64,000 nt of DNA from Bacteroidales bacterium (GCA_910575495.1 CAJTFS010000004.1:62001-126000), one strand, 5' to 3'; positions 1-9,005 are shown, numbered from the stretch's first letter. The notes: generated from the sequence alone by a model not told the origin. A program made the numbers and translations.

Positions 1-1
1 C

Positions 2-643
2 GACCGATGCCATATCTTCGTGCTGAGCGGCGGTTTCTCGGCGGGCGACGAACCCGACGGAAGCGCCAAATTCATTGTGAACGTACTGAATAACGACAAG
101 ATACGGAGCGCGATCCACGCCCTGCTCGACCGCGGCGGTCTGATTCTCGGCATCTGCAACGGTTTCCAGGCGCTGGTCAAGTCGGGCCTGCTGCCCTACG
201 GCCGCCTGGGTATGGTGACCGAGGAGTCGCCCACGCTTTTCCGCAACGATGTCAACCGCCACATCTCGCAGGTGGTGACCACGCGCGTGGCTTCCGCCGC
301 GTCGCCGTGGCTGGCCGGTTTCGAGCCGGGCGAGCTGCACAGCATCGCCGTGAGCCACGGCGAAGGCAAGTTCGTGGTGAGCGAAGAACTGGCCCGCAGG
401 CTCTTCGAGGCGGGGCAGGTGGCTTTCCAGTATGCGGGGCCCGACGGCGAAGCGACCGCGGAGGCGCCGTGGAATCCCAACGGCTCGTCGTACGCCATCG
501 AAGGCATCGTCTCGCCCGACGGACGCATTCTGGGCAAGATGGGCCACACCGAACGCTGGGAGGAGAACCTCTACCGCAACATCGCCGGCAACAAACGGCA
601 GGACCTGTTCGGCAATGCGGTGGCCTACTTTCGGAAAGGTTAA
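2..643 (+). CDS. purL: Phosphoribosylformylglycinamidine synthase, C-terminal part (5' end outside window)
   Basis: This is the glutamine amidotransferase domain that closes the long single-chain FGAM synthase, which converts FGAR to FGAM using glutamine and ATP. The frame is open from the second base of the window, so only about 213 C-terminal residues are present. Visible are the nucleophile motif GICNGFQ (Cys), SHGEGKF and the C-terminal histidine segment LGKMGHTERWEENLYRN, all typical of the class I amidotransferase domain of large PurL. It is followed by purC after a 42-base gap, so it is the first visible gene of the purine cluster. The ammonia-channel and FGAM synthetase domains must lie upstream. 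Confidence 0.95.
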   Translation, partial: DRCHIFVLSGGFSAGDEPDGSAKFIVNVLNNDKIRSAIHALLDRGGLILGICNGFQALVKSGLLPYGRLGMVTEESPTLFRNDVNRHISQVVTTRVASAASPWLAGFEPGELHSIAVSHGEGKFVVSEELARRLFEAGQVAFQYAGPDGEATAEAPWNPNGSSYAIEGIVSPDGRILGKMGHTERWEENLYRNIAGNKRQDLFGNAVAYFRKG

Positions 644-685
644 AGGTGCAAAGCGAAACGATAGAAACCAAAAAATAAACAAACC

Positions 686-1402
686 ATGAAACAACTCGAA
701 ATGCTCTACGAGGGCAAGGCCAAGCAGGTGTTCCTGACCGACGATCCCGACAAGATCGTCATCCACTACAAGGATGCCGCCACGGCGTTCAACAACATCA
801 AGAAGGCGACCATCGAGAACAAAGGCGTGCTGAACAACGCCATCTCCACCTTGATTTTCAAGGAGCTGCACAAGGCCGGCGTGAAGACCCACTACATCGA
901 GACGCTCAACGACCGCGACCAGCTCTGCCGCAAGGTGACGATCATCCCGCTGGAGGTGATCGTGCGCAACGTCATCGCCGGGTCGATGGCCCAGCGTCTG
1001 GGCATCGAGGAGGGCACGCAGCCCTCGAACGTCATCTTCGACATCTGCTACAAGAAAGACGAGTTGGGCGATCCGCTTATCAACGATCACCATGCCGTGG
1101 CGCTCGGCGCCGCCACCTACGAGGAACTGGCCGAGATCTATGCCATGACGGCCAAGATCAACGAGGTGCTCAAGGGGCTCTTCGCACAGATGAACATCCG
1201 GCTCGTCGACTTCAAGATCGAGTTCGGCAAGACCTCCGACGGCCGGATCGTGCTGGCCGACGAGGTGTCGCCCGACACGTGCCGCCTGTGGGACGCCACG
1301 ACCAACGAGAAGCTCGACAAGGACCGTTTCCGCCGCGACCTGGGCAAGGTGCGCGAGGCCTACGAGGAGATTCTGGCCCGTCTGCGCAAAATCGCCGAGT
1401 AG
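686..1402 (+). CDS. purC: SAICAR synthase
   Basis: This 238-residue protein ligates aspartate to CAIR to give SAICAR in purine synthesis. The N-terminal [10 protein letters not shown] nucleotide-binding segment, the family signature [13 protein letters not shown] and the second signature [14 protein letters not shown] are all present, and the length matches short bacterial PurC enzymes. The ATG is preceded by an A-rich stretch (aaaaaataaacaaacc), which is common in Bacteroidota that rely little on Shine-Dalgarno pairing. The next gene, purF, starts only two bases after the stop, so the two are almost certainly co-transcribed. Confidence 0.97.
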   Translation: MKQLEMLYEGKAKQVFLTDDPDKIVIHYKDAATAFNNIKKATIENKGVLNNAISTLIFKELHKAGVKTHYIETLNDRDQLCRKVTIIPLEVIVRNVIAGSMAQRLGIEEGTQPSNVIFDICYKKDELGDPLINDHHAVALGAATYEELAEIYAMTAKINEVLKGLFAQMNIRLVDFKIEFGKTSDGRIVLADEVSPDTCRLWDATTNEKLDKDRFRRDLGKVREAYEEILARLRKIAE

Positions 1403-1404
1403 GG

Positions 1405-2823
1405 ATGGAAAATCCGATGATCGACAGGGAGCTGCACGAGGAGTGCGGCGTGTTCGGCGTCTACGGGGTGCCCGGCGCTTCGACGCTCGCCTACTATGGT
1501 CTGCATGCCCTCCAGCATCGCGGCCAGGAGGGGTGCGGCATCGTGAGCGTCGACGATCGGGGGCGTTTCCACCGCATCAAGGGCGAGGGGCTGGTGACCG
1601 AGGTCTTCAAGGAGCCCAACCTGGCAACCCTGACGGGCAGCACGGCCATCGGCCACGTGCGTTATTCGACGGCCGGCGGCGGGGGCATCGAGAACGTCCA
1701 GCCTTTCCTGTTCCGCCACAACTCGGGCGATTTCGCCCTGGCGCACAACGGCAACATCGTCAACTCGGCCGGCCTGCGCGAGTACCTCGAGAACAAGGGC
1801 AGCCTTTTCCATTCTTCGTCCGACAGCGAGATCCTGGCTCACCTGATCAAGAAGGAGACCCGTTACCACGACCGGCCGCGCATCTATTCGATCATCGATG
1901 CGCTCAACATGCTGGAGGGGGCTTTCGCTTTCGTCATCATGACGGCCAACCGCATCTACGCCTGCCGCGACAAGTACGGCCTGCGCCCTCTTTCGATCGG
2001 GCGGCTGGGCGACGGTTACGTGGTGTCGAGCGAGACCTGCGCGTTCGACGTGCTGGGCGCCGAATTCGTGCGCGACGTGGAGCCGGGCGAGATCGTCACG
2101 ATCGACGAGCACGGCCTGCGTTCGACCGACTATTCGCACTACAAGCGCCGCCAGATGTGCGCCATGGAGTACATCTACTTCGCGCGGCCCGACAGCGACA
2201 TCGAGGGATGCAACGTCCATGCTTTCCGCAAGGAGTCGGGGCGGCTGCTCTTCGCCGAGGCGCCGGCACCGGCCGACATCGTGGTCGGCGTGCCCGATTC
2301 GAGCCTCAGCGCCGCGATGGGCTATGCCGAAGCAGGCGGCCTGCCCTACGAAATGGGACTCATCAAGAACAAGTACATCGGCCGCACCTTCATCCAGCCC
2401 TCGCAGGAGATGCGTGAGAAAGGCGTGCGGATGAAACTCTCGGCCGTGCGTTCGATCGTGCGGGGCAAGCGCGTGGCGCTTATCGACGATTCGATCGTGC
2501 GGGGCACGACCTCGCGCCGCATCGTGGGCATGCTGCGCGAGGCGGGCGCCACGGAGGTGCACGTGCGCATCGCGTCGCCCCCGATGACCGATCCGTGTTT
2601 CTACGGCGTCGACACCTCCACCTACGACGAGCTTATTTCGGCCCGGCTCGACGTGGAGGGCGTGCGCCGCGAAATCGGCTGCGACACGCTGGCGTTCCTC
2701 TCCGAGAAGGCGCTCTATGCGGCGGGCGGGCGCTGCGAACTCTGCACCGCCTGCTTCACGGGGCATTACCCTACGGCGCTTTACACGGCGCGCGAGGAGG
2801 CCAACAAGGACGGAAAATTTTAG
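1405..2823 (+). CDS. purF: Amidophosphoribosyltransferase
   Basis: This is the first committed enzyme of purine synthesis (PRPP plus glutamine to phosphoribosylamine). It has 472 residues: an N-terminal Ntn amidotransferase domain beginning EECGVFGVYG, whose Cys is the catalytic N-terminal nucleophile after propeptide removal, and a PRTase domain with the PRPP loop VALIDDSIVRGTTS. The C-terminal CELCTACFTGHYP resembles the cysteines that bind the 4Fe-4S cluster in Bacillus-type PurF, so this is probably the iron-sulfur, oxygen-labile form. I chose the ATG two bases after purC, which leaves a 12-residue propeptide. A second ATG (residue 5, MIDRELHEECG) is also possible. Confidence 0.95.
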   Translation: MENPMIDRELHEECGVFGVYGVPGASTLAYYGLHALQHRGQEGCGIVSVDDRGRFHRIKGEGLVTEVFKEPNLATLTGSTAIGHVRYSTAGGGGIENVQPFLFRHNSGDFALAHNGNIVNSAGLREYLENKGSLFHSSSDSEILAHLIKKETRYHDRPRIYSIIDALNMLEGAFAFVIMTANRIYACRDKYGLRPLSIGRLGDGYVVSSETCAFDVLGAEFVRDVEPGEIVTIDEHGLRSTDYSHYKRRQMCAMEYIYFARPDSDIEGCNVHAFRKESGRLLFAEAPAPADIVVGVPDSSLSAAMGYAEAGGLPYEMGLIKNKYIGRTFIQPSQEMREKGVRMKLSAVRSIVRGKRVALIDDSIVRGTTSRRIVGMLREAGATEVHVRIASPPMTDPCFYGVDTSTYDELISARLDVEGVRREIGCDTLAFLSEKALYAAGGRCELCTACFTGHYPTALYTAREEANKDGKF

Positions 2824-2826
2824 ACA

Positions 2827-2955
2827 AATGAAAGTTGAAAGGTGAAAAATGAAAGGTCCCGGGAAGACGCGGCGTTTGCGCTCGAAAGAAAGGATTGAAG
2901 CGGAACCTTGACCGGGAACTCTCCATTTTTCATTTTTAATTCTTAATTTTTAATT
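2827..2955. repeat. AT-rich inverted-arm intergenic element
   Basis: The purF-purM gap consists almost entirely of this element. The left arm reads tgaaagttgaaaggtgaaaa. After about 60 GC-richer bases comes a right arm of opposite polarity (catttttcatttttaattct and on). Similar arms occur at many other gene junctions of this window, paired or alone. No open frame or clear promoter is seen inside. Confidence 0.6.
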
Positions 2956-2961
2956 GACATA

Positions 2962-3987
2962 ATGGCTGAAAGTTATGAAAAGGCCGGCGTGAATCTCGAG
3001 GCCGGATACGAAGTGGTGCGGCGCATCAAGAAGCACGTGGCGTCGACTTCGCGCCTGGGCGTGATGGGCAACATCGGCGCCTTCGGGGGCATGTTCGACC
3101 TCTCGGCGCTCAAGGTGGAGGAACCGGTGCTGGTGAGCGGCACCGACGGCGTGGGCACCAAGCTCAAGCTGGCGTTCGCCATGGACAAGCACGACACCAT
3201 CGGCATCGACGCCGTGGCCATGTGCGTCAACGACGTGCTGGCGCAGGGGGCCGAGCCGCTGCTGTTCCTCGACTATGTGGCCGTGGGCAGCAACGAGCCC
3301 CGGAAGATCGAGGCCATCGTGGCGGGCGTCGCCGAGGGCTGCCGCCAGGCCGGCTGCGCGCTGGTGGGCGGCGAGACGGCCGAGATGCCGGGCATGTATG
3401 CCGACGGCGAGTACGACATCGCCGGATTCACGGTGGGCGTGGTCGAGAAGAAGCGGTTGATCGACGGCTCGAAGGTTCGGGTCGGCGACGTGCTGGTGGG
3501 CGTGGCGTCGAGCGGCGTCCACTCCAACGGTTTCAGCCTGGTGCGCAAGATCGTGGCCGACAGCGGGCTGAACCTGCACGAAAGCTGCCCCGAACTCTCC
3601 GACCGCCTGCTGGGCGAGGTGCTGCTGACCCCGACGAAGATCTACGTGAAACAGATGCTGGAGGTGATCCGCAGCTGCGACGTCCACGGCATCAGCCACA
3701 TCACGGGCGGCGGCTTCGACGAGAACATCCCGCGCATCCTCCGCGAGGGGCAGGGCATCGAGATCGAGGAGGGTTCGTGGGAGATTCTGCCCGTGTTCCG
3801 CTTCCTCGAGAAGTACGGCAAGGTGCCCCACCGCGAGATGTTCAACATCTTCAACATGGGCATCGGCATGGTCGTGGCGCTCGACGCTGCCGAGGCGCAG
3901 CGTGCCATCGACATCCTCACGGCGCAAGGCGAGCGGGCAACGGTCATCGGACGAGTCACCGGCACCGAGGGTGTCGTCATCCGGTAG
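2962..3987 (+). CDS. purM: Phosphoribosylformylglycinamidine cyclo-ligase (AIR synthetase)
   Basis: This 341-residue enzyme closes the imidazole ring (FGAM plus ATP to AIR). The substrate and nucleotide loops [37 protein letters not shown] and [13 protein letters not shown] follow the order seen in PurM, with the C-terminal FNMGIGMV motif. The ATG follows directly on the AT-rich arm of the preceding repeat. purN begins two bases after the stop, so the genes are tightly coupled. Full length, with no sign of decay. Confidence 0.97.
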   Translation: MAESYEKAGVNLEAGYEVVRRIKKHVASTSRLGVMGNIGAFGGMFDLSALKVEEPVLVSGTDGVGTKLKLAFAMDKHDTIGIDAVAMCVNDVLAQGAEPLLFLDYVAVGSNEPRKIEAIVAGVAEGCRQAGCALVGGETAEMPGMYADGEYDIAGFTVGVVEKKRLIDGSKVRVGDVLVGVASSGVHSNGFSLVRKIVADSGLNLHESCPELSDRLLGEVLLTPTKIYVKQMLEVIRSCDVHGISHITGGGFDENIPRILREGQGIEIEEGSWEILPVFRFLEKYGKVPHREMFNIFNMGIGMVVALDAAEAQRAIDILTAQGERATVIGRVTGTEGVVIR

Positions 3988-3989
3988 CC

Positions 3990-4556
3990 ATGCACCGGAT
4001 CGCGGTATTCGCCAGCGGCGAGGGCACCAATTTCGAGGCGATCGCCGGAGCGTGCGAGCAGGGTGTGCTGGACGCACGCGCGGTGTTGCTGGTGTGCGAC
4101 AGGCCCGGTGCGCATGCGGTCGACCGGGCGGCCGCGCACGGAGTCGAAACGTTCGTTTTCTCGCCGAGGGAGTATGCTTCGAAAGCGGATTACGAAAACG
4201 AAATCATAGCGCGGCTCGATGCCGCCGGCGTGGAGCTGGTCTGCCTGGCGGGCTACATGCGTATCGTGGGCGACACCCTGCTGGAGGCCTACGGCGGGCG
4301 GATCGTCAACGTTCATCCGTCGCTGCTCCCGGCCTTTCGCGGCGCCCGTGCCATCGAACAGGCGCTGGAGTACGGCGTCAAGGTCTTCGGCGTGACGATC
4401 CATCGGGTCGACGCCACGCTCGACGGCGGACCCATCCTCGCCCAGCGGGCGTTCGCCTACGAGGGCGGCGATCTCGCCGAGCTGGAACGGCTGGTACACG
4501 AAACGGAATATCCGCTCTATATTGAAACGATACGGAAACTGCTTGAAGATGAATAG
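3990..4556 (+). CDS. purN: Phosphoribosylglycinamide formyltransferase 1
   Basis: This 188-residue folate-dependent GAR transformylase transfers the formyl group of 10-formyl-THF to GAR. It shows the N-terminal FASGEGTNFEAI nucleotide-binding loop and the catalytic block NVHPSLLPAFRGARAIEQAL (Asn, His), followed by GVTIHRVDATLDGGPIL with the catalytic Asp. The start lies two bases after purM. The 3' end overlaps the next gene by eight bases (ATGAATAG), which suggests translational coupling to the flavin-binding-type protein downstream. Confidence 0.96.
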   Translation: MHRIAVFASGEGTNFEAIAGACEQGVLDARAVLLVCDRPGAHAVDRAAAHGVETFVFSPREYASKADYENEIIARLDAAGVELVCLAGYMRIVGDTLLEAYGGRIVNVHPSLLPAFRGARAIEQALEYGVKVFGVTIHRVDATLDGGPILAQRAFAYEGGDLAELERLVHETEYPLYIETIRKLLEDE

Positions 4557-4962
4557 GGAAGAGATCGAACGGCTCGTGGATTCGCAGCCGACGGTTTTTG
4601 TCGGTTCGGTCGACGGGGAGGGATTCCCCAACGTCAAGGCCATGCTGGCGCCGCGCGTGCGCGAGGGGCTCCGGACGTTTTGGCTGACGACCAACACGTC
4701 GTCAATGCGGGTGGCGCAGTTCCGGCGCAATCCCCGCGCGGCGCTCTACTTCTGCGACGAGGAGCGTTTCCTCGGCGTGCAGCTGCGCGGGACGATGGAG
4801 GTGCTCGAAGATGCCGCATCGCGGCGATTCATCTGGCGCGAGGGCGACACGGAATATTATCCGCTCGGGGTCGACGACCCCGACTACTGCGTACTGCGTT
4901 TTACGGCCGAAACGGGCCGTGCATACTCGGATTATCATTCGGAAAACTTTGAAACAGAATAA
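4549..4962 (+). CDS. Pyridoxamine 5'-phosphate oxidase family protein (general stress protein 26 type)
   Basis: The 137-residue protein has the split-barrel flavin-binding fold of the PNPOx-like family, judged from TVFVGSVDGEGFPNVKAML at the N-terminus, FWLTTNTSSMRVAQFRRNPRAA in the middle and ALYFCDEERFLGVQLRGTMEVL. These match the layout of small general-stress type flavoproteins rather than true PdxH, which is longer. The substrate is unknown. The start codon lies inside the end of purN and purH begins one base after its stop, so it sits in the purine operon without being a known purine enzyme. It could be a FMN, F420 or heme binding protein; the family gives no firm choice. Confidence 0.85.
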   Translation: MNREEIERLVDSQPTVFVGSVDGEGFPNVKAMLAPRVREGLRTFWLTTNTSSMRVAQFRRNPRAALYFCDEERFLGVQLRGTMEVLEDAASRRFIWREGDTEYYPLGVDDPDYCVLRFTAETGRAYSDYHSENFETE

Positions 4963-4963
4963 T

Positions 4964-6493
4964 ATGCGTGCTTTAATCAGTGTGAGCGACAAGCGGGGCG
5001 TCGTGGAGTTCGCCCGGAGCCTGCGCGAACTGGGCTGGGAGGTGATCGCTACGGGCGGCACCATGAAACTGCTGCGCGACAGCGGTGTTGAAGTGCTGAA
5101 TATCAGCGATGTGACGGGATTTCCCGAAATCTGCGACGGACGGGTCAAGACCCTCCATCCCAAGGTGCACGGCGGTCTGCTGGCGCGCCGCGACGATCCC
5201 GAGCACCTGCGGGCGCTGAAGGAGAACGGCATCGGGTTCATCGACCTGGTGTGCGTCAACCTCTATCCGTTCCGCGAGACGATCGCCAGGCCCGGCGTGG
5301 AGATGGCCGAAGCCATCGAGAACATCGACATCGGCGGTCCTTCGATGCTGCGCTCGGCGGCCAAGAACTGGGTCGACGTGACAGTGGTGTGCAACCCTGA
5401 CGACTACGACCGGATTCTGAGCGAGATACGTGCTTCGGGAAACACCGAAAAAGCCACGCGGCTGCGCCTTTCGGCCGAGGCCTACACTCACACGGCGCAG
5501 TACGATGCCATGATCGCCGCCTACATGCGGGCGCAGGCCGGGCTCGACGAGAAACTGTTCCTCGAATTCGACCTTGTGCAGTCGCTGCGCTACGGCGAGA
5601 ACCCCCACCAGTCGGCCAAGTTCTACCGCGAGGGCGAACGGACGCCCTATTCGCTGGCTTTCGCGCGGCAGCTAAACGGCAAAGAGTTGTCTTACAATAA
5701 TATACAGGATGCCAATGCGGCGCTGTGCATCGTGCGCGAGTTCGATGCGCCGTTCTGCGTGGGTCTCAAGCACATGAACCCTTGCGGCGCGGCCGTGGGC
5801 AGGGACGGTGCCGATGCCTGGACGAAGGCCTACGAAGCCGACAAGGTGTCGATCTTCGGCGGCATCGTGGCCACCAACTGCACCGTCACGCGCGAGATGG
5901 CCGAACTGATGAAGCCGGTTTTCCTGGAGATCATCATGGCGCCGAAGTTCGATGAGGGGGCGCTCGAAGTGCTCTGCGCGAAGAAGAACCTGCGCCTGCT
6001 GGAGGTCGACATGTCGCGCGCCGAGGGGGCGCCCAGACAGTATGCGAGCGTCAACGGCGGGCTGCTGGTGCAGGAGCTCGACGTAGAGACGAAAACCGTG
6101 ACGGCCGACATGTGCGTGACGAAGAGCCGGCCGACGGCCGCGCAGCTGGACGATCTCAATTTCGGCTGGCGCATTGTCAAGCATGTGAAATCCAATGCCA
6201 TCGTGGCCGTGAAGGAGGGCCGCACCTTGGGTGTCGGCGCCGGGCAGATGAACCGCATCGGCTCGGCTGAAATCGCCCTGAAGCAGGCCCGGGCCGCCGG
6301 CTTCACCGAGGGGCTGGTGCTGGCTTCGGACGGTTTCTTCCCGTTCGACGACTGCGTGACCCTCGCGGCCGAATACGGCGTTGCGGCCATCGTCCAGCCG
6401 GGCGGCTCGGTGCGCGACGAGGATTCGGTGCGCAAGGCCGACGAAAAGGGAATCGCGATGTGCTTTGCGGGCGAACGCCACTTCAAACATTGA
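4964..6493 (+). CDS. purH: Bifunctional AICAR transformylase / IMP cyclohydrolase
   Basis: This 509-residue enzyme does the last two steps to IMP. The N-terminal MGS-like cyclohydrolase domain starts MRALISVSDKRGVVEFAR and contains TGGTMKLL and the family motif GRVKTLHPKVHGGLL. The C-terminal transformylase domain carries the catalytic Lys-His pair in GLKHMNPCGAA, and the late motifs VKSNAIVAVKEG and GAGQMNR. It uses 10-formyl-THF, as PurN does, fitting folD at the end of the cluster. The chosen ATG gives the usual N-terminus; a longer upstream reading would overlap the previous gene. Confidence 0.97.
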   Translation: MRALISVSDKRGVVEFARSLRELGWEVIATGGTMKLLRDSGVEVLNISDVTGFPEICDGRVKTLHPKVHGGLLARRDDPEHLRALKENGIGFIDLVCVNLYPFRETIARPGVEMAEAIENIDIGGPSMLRSAAKNWVDVTVVCNPDDYDRILSEIRASGNTEKATRLRLSAEAYTHTAQYDAMIAAYMRAQAGLDEKLFLEFDLVQSLRYGENPHQSAKFYREGERTPYSLAFARQLNGKELSYNNIQDANAALCIVREFDAPFCVGLKHMNPCGAAVGRDGADAWTKAYEADKVSIFGGIVATNCTVTREMAELMKPVFLEIIMAPKFDEGALEVLCAKKNLRLLEVDMSRAEGAPRQYASVNGGLLVQELDVETKTVTADMCVTKSRPTAAQLDDLNFGWRIVKHVKSNAIVAVKEGRTLGVGAGQMNRIGSAEIALKQARAAGFTEGLVLASDGFFPFDDCVTLAAEYGVAAIVQPGGSVRDEDSVRKADEKGIAMCFAGERHFKH

Positions 6494-6594
6494 TTTGCAG
6501 ACAAGGTGGAAGGGCGCAGGCGAACCGTATCCGGAAATTCGTCTTCGATCTTTTTGCGACGGCTTGATTTCGTTTTTTTGCGGAAACGGCCTGC

Positions 6595-6633
6595 AATTTT
6601 ACCTTTCACCTTTCACTTTTAACCTTTCGCTTA
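6595..6633. repeat. Single AT-rich arm before purD
   Basis: The run tttacctttcacctttcact and its continuation abuts the purD start codon. It has the CTTTCAC polarity seen in the right arms of other intergenic elements in this window. The rest of the purH-purD gap (from 6494) has no gene and no clear promoter. Confidence 0.5.
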
Positions 6634-6634
6634 T

Positions 6635-7897
6635 ATGAAAGTTCTTGTAATCGGTTCGGGCGGCCGCGAGCACGCCATTGTCGATGCGCTGACGCGCTCG
6701 CCGCAAGCGGAGAAAATCTATTGCGCTCCCGGCAATGCCGGCATCGCCCGCCAGGCCGAGTGCGTGGCCATCCGGGAAACCGACACCGAGGGGCTGTGCG
6801 ACTTCGCCTTGGCACACGGGATCGGACTGACGGTCGTAGGGCCGGAGGTGGCGCTGGCGGCAGGGGTCGTAGATGTGTTCCGGGCCGCAGGACTGCGGAT
6901 CTTCGGTCCGACGAAGGCCGCCGCGCGCATCGAATCGTCGAAGGAGTTCGCCAAGGAGCTGATGGCGAAATACGACATACCCACGGCCGGGTTCCGGGCC
7001 TTCACCGACTATGCCGCTGCCCGCGACTACGTGGCCGGACGTCCGTTTCCCGCCGTGCTGAAGTACGACGGACTGGCCGCCGGCAAGGGCGTGGTCATCG
7101 CGGCTACGATGGAGGAGGCCGACGCGGCCTTGCGCGACATGTTGCTCGACGACAAGTTCGGCGAGGGCAAGGTGGTCGTCGAGGATTATCTGGAAGGCCC
7201 CGAGTTCTCGTTCATGTGCTTCGTTTCGGGCCGCCGCGTGTGGCCCATGGTGCTGGCGCAGGACCACAAACGGGCTTACGACGGCGACGAAGGACCCAAC
7301 ACGGGAGGCATGGGGGCCTATTCGCCGCTGCCGTTCGTGACGGCCGACGACGAAAAATTCGCGCTCGACCGCATCATGCAGCCCGTGGCCGATGCGATGG
7401 CGGCCGAAGGATGCCCCTTCGAAGGGGTGCTCTACGGCGGTCTGATGAAGACGGCGCAGGGCATTCGGGTCATCGAGTTCAACGCCCGCTTCGGCGATCC
7501 CGAGACCGAGGTGGTGCTGCCGCGCTTGAAAAGCGACATTGTCGACATCTTCTGCGCTGTGGCCGAGGGGCGCGACGCCCGGCCCGAGTGGCACGATTTT
7601 GCGACGCTGGGCATCGTACTGGCGTCGAAAGGCTACCCCGGAGCCTATGAAAAGGGGCACGAGATCAAAGGGCTGGATGCTGTCGGGGGGAGCGTTTACC
7701 ACATGGGAACCCGGTCCGACGGCGAACGCGTACTGACCGACGGCGGCCGTGTGCTTTTCGTGGTGGGCCGGGGTGCCACGCTGGCCGAGGCGCGCGAAAA
7801 AGCGCTGGCCGACGTGGAGCGCATTGCGTGCGACAACCTGTTCCACCGCACCGACATCGGCCATTGGGCGCTGGAGGAAATTACGGTTCACCGTTAA
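6635..7897 (+). CDS. purD: Phosphoribosylamine-glycine ligase (GAR synthetase)
   Basis: This 420-residue ATP-grasp enzyme joins glycine to phosphoribosylamine. The N-terminal MKVLVIGSGGREHAI motif, the ATP-grasp segment FPAVLKYDGLAAGKGVVIA, the signature FNARFGDPETEVVLP and the C-terminal barrel end are all present at normal length. It is separated from purH by a 141-base gap that ends in an AT-rich repeat arm, so it may have a promoter of its own or be read through. It completes a set of seven purine genes; purE, purK and purB are not in the window. Confidence 0.97.
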   Translation: MKVLVIGSGGREHAIVDALTRSPQAEKIYCAPGNAGIARQAECVAIRETDTEGLCDFALAHGIGLTVVGPEVALAAGVVDVFRAAGLRIFGPTKAAARIESSKEFAKELMAKYDIPTAGFRAFTDYAAARDYVAGRPFPAVLKYDGLAAGKGVVIAATMEEADAALRDMLLDDKFGEGKVVVEDYLEGPEFSFMCFVSGRRVWPMVLAQDHKRAYDGDEGPNTGGMGAYSPLPFVTADDEKFALDRIMQPVADAMAAEGCPFEGVLYGGLMKTAQGIRVIEFNARFGDPETEVVLPRLKSDIVDIFCAVAEGRDARPEWHDFATLGIVLASKGYPGAYEKGHEIKGLDAVGGSVYHMGTRSDGERVLTDGGRVLFVVGRGATLAEAREKALADVERIACDNLFHRTDIGHWALEEITVHR

Positions 7898-7930
7898 GGA
7901 TCGGAGGGGGATATGCTGCCCTTTCGGATT

Positions 7931-8001
7931 GCAAGGTCGCAAGACCTTGCGCCCGGGGCCGGCTCGCGCCCACAGGCGCGACTCCCGCAGCCGGCCCGGG
8001 C
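7931..8001. repeat. Two adjacent hairpins, the second REP-like
   Basis: A perfect 8-bp stem with GCAA loop (gcaaggtc-gcaa-gaccttgc) is followed directly by a GC-rich nested inverted repeat with outer arms gcccgggg/cccgggc and an inner cgcgcc/ggcgcg pair. The second part matches, in opposite orientation, the hairpins at 20379-20418 and 36637-36680. It may end purD transcripts, but there is no T run, so a REP-type element is the better reading. Confidence 0.6.
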
Positions 8002-8084
8002 GAATGGAGCGCGGCAGAATGGAACGGCGTGCTGCTGCCGGGTATGAATAGAGCGACGGAATAGTCTAATTATGTGATTGCGAT

Positions 8085-8933
8085 ATGATAATCAGCGGAA
8101 AAGAACTTTCGGCCCGACTCAAGGCCGACATGGCGGCGGAGGTGGCGACCTTCCCGGCGAAATACGGACGCGTGCCCCATCTGGCGGTGATTCTGGTGGG
8201 CGACGACCCCGGCAGCGTGAGCTACGTGACGGGCAAGGCCAAGGCTTCGGCCGAGGTGGGCATCCGCAACACCACGCTCCGCAAGCCTGCGGAGACGACG
8301 GAGGCGGAGTTGCTGGAGATCATCGCCCGACTCAACGCCGATGCGGAGGTCGACGGCATTCTGGTGCAACTTCCCTTGCCGAAGCACATCAACGAAGAAC
8401 GGGTCATCGCGGCTATCGACAAGACCAAGGATGTCGACGGATTCCACCCGCTCAACGTGGCGGCGCTGTGGCAGAAACAGCCCTGCACGCTGCCCTGCAC
8501 GCCCAAGGGGATCATCAAGATGCTCAAGGCGGCGGGCGTGGAGATCGCCGGCCGCGAAGCGGTGGTCGTCGGCCGCAGCAACATCGTGGGACTGCCGGTG
8601 GCCAAACTGCTGCTGGACGAGAACGCGACGGTGACCGTCGCTCACAGCCGCACGCGCGACCTGGGGGCGGTGACGCGCCGGGCCGGGATTCTGGTGGTGG
8701 CGATCGGACGCCCGAAGTTCGTGACGGCCGACATGGTCTCCGAGGGCGCCGTGGTCATCGACGTGGGGGTCAACCGCGATCCTGCGACGGGCAAGTTGTG
8801 CGGCGATGTCGACTATGCGGCCATCGAGCCCAAAGCCTCGGTCATCACGCCCGTGCCGGGCGGTGTGGGCCCGATGACGATCTGCTGCCTGATGGAGAAC
8901 ACGATCGAATGCTTCCTGAAGAAGCAGCAATGA
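8085..8933 (+). CDS. folD: Methylenetetrahydrofolate dehydrogenase / methenyltetrahydrofolate cyclohydrolase
   Basis: This 282-residue bifunctional enzyme makes 10-formyl-THF from 5,10-methylene-THF. Seen in order: HLAVILVGDDPGSVSYV followed by TGKAKA with the catalytic Lys, the VDGILVQLPLPKHI signature, PCTPKGIIKML, the Rossmann motif VVGRSNIVGLPVA and the terminal PVPGGVGPMT. Its place after purD suits its role as one-carbon supplier for PurN and PurH. The 187-base gap upstream holds hairpins but no obvious TAnnTTTG promoter. A strong terminator hairpin follows the stop. Confidence 0.97.
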   Translation: MIISGKELSARLKADMAAEVATFPAKYGRVPHLAVILVGDDPGSVSYVTGKAKASAEVGIRNTTLRKPAETTEAELLEIIARLNADAEVDGILVQLPLPKHINEERVIAAIDKTKDVDGFHPLNVAALWQKQPCTLPCTPKGIIKMLKAAGVEIAGREAVVVGRSNIVGLPVAKLLLDENATVTVAHSRTRDLGAVTRRAGILVVAIGRPKFVTADMVSEGAVVIDVGVNRDPATGKLCGDVDYAAIEPKASVITPVPGGVGPMTICCLMENTIECFLKKQQ

Positions 8934-8954
8934 TGCGCCGACCCTGCGAATGAA

Positions 8955-8980
8955 GAAAGCCCGGATTCCTCCGGGCTTTC
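8955..8980. terminator. Bidirectional terminator between folD and the opposing operon
   Basis: A perfect 11-bp inverted repeat, gaaagcccgga and tccgggctttc with a TTCC loop, lies 21 bases past the folD stop and 25 bases past the end of the convergent minus-strand operon. The plus-strand copy is followed by ttgttgtt. The A/T ends of the stem suit both directions. Confidence 0.85.
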
Positions 8981-9005
8981 TTGTTGTTGGGGCGTTTCGT
9001 TCGGC

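Noticed and set aside
1..8933. Purine riboswitch or operator in the purine cluster
   Set aside because: The operon start is outside the window, and the internal gaps hold only repeats and hairpins with no riboswitch-like core that I can recognise.
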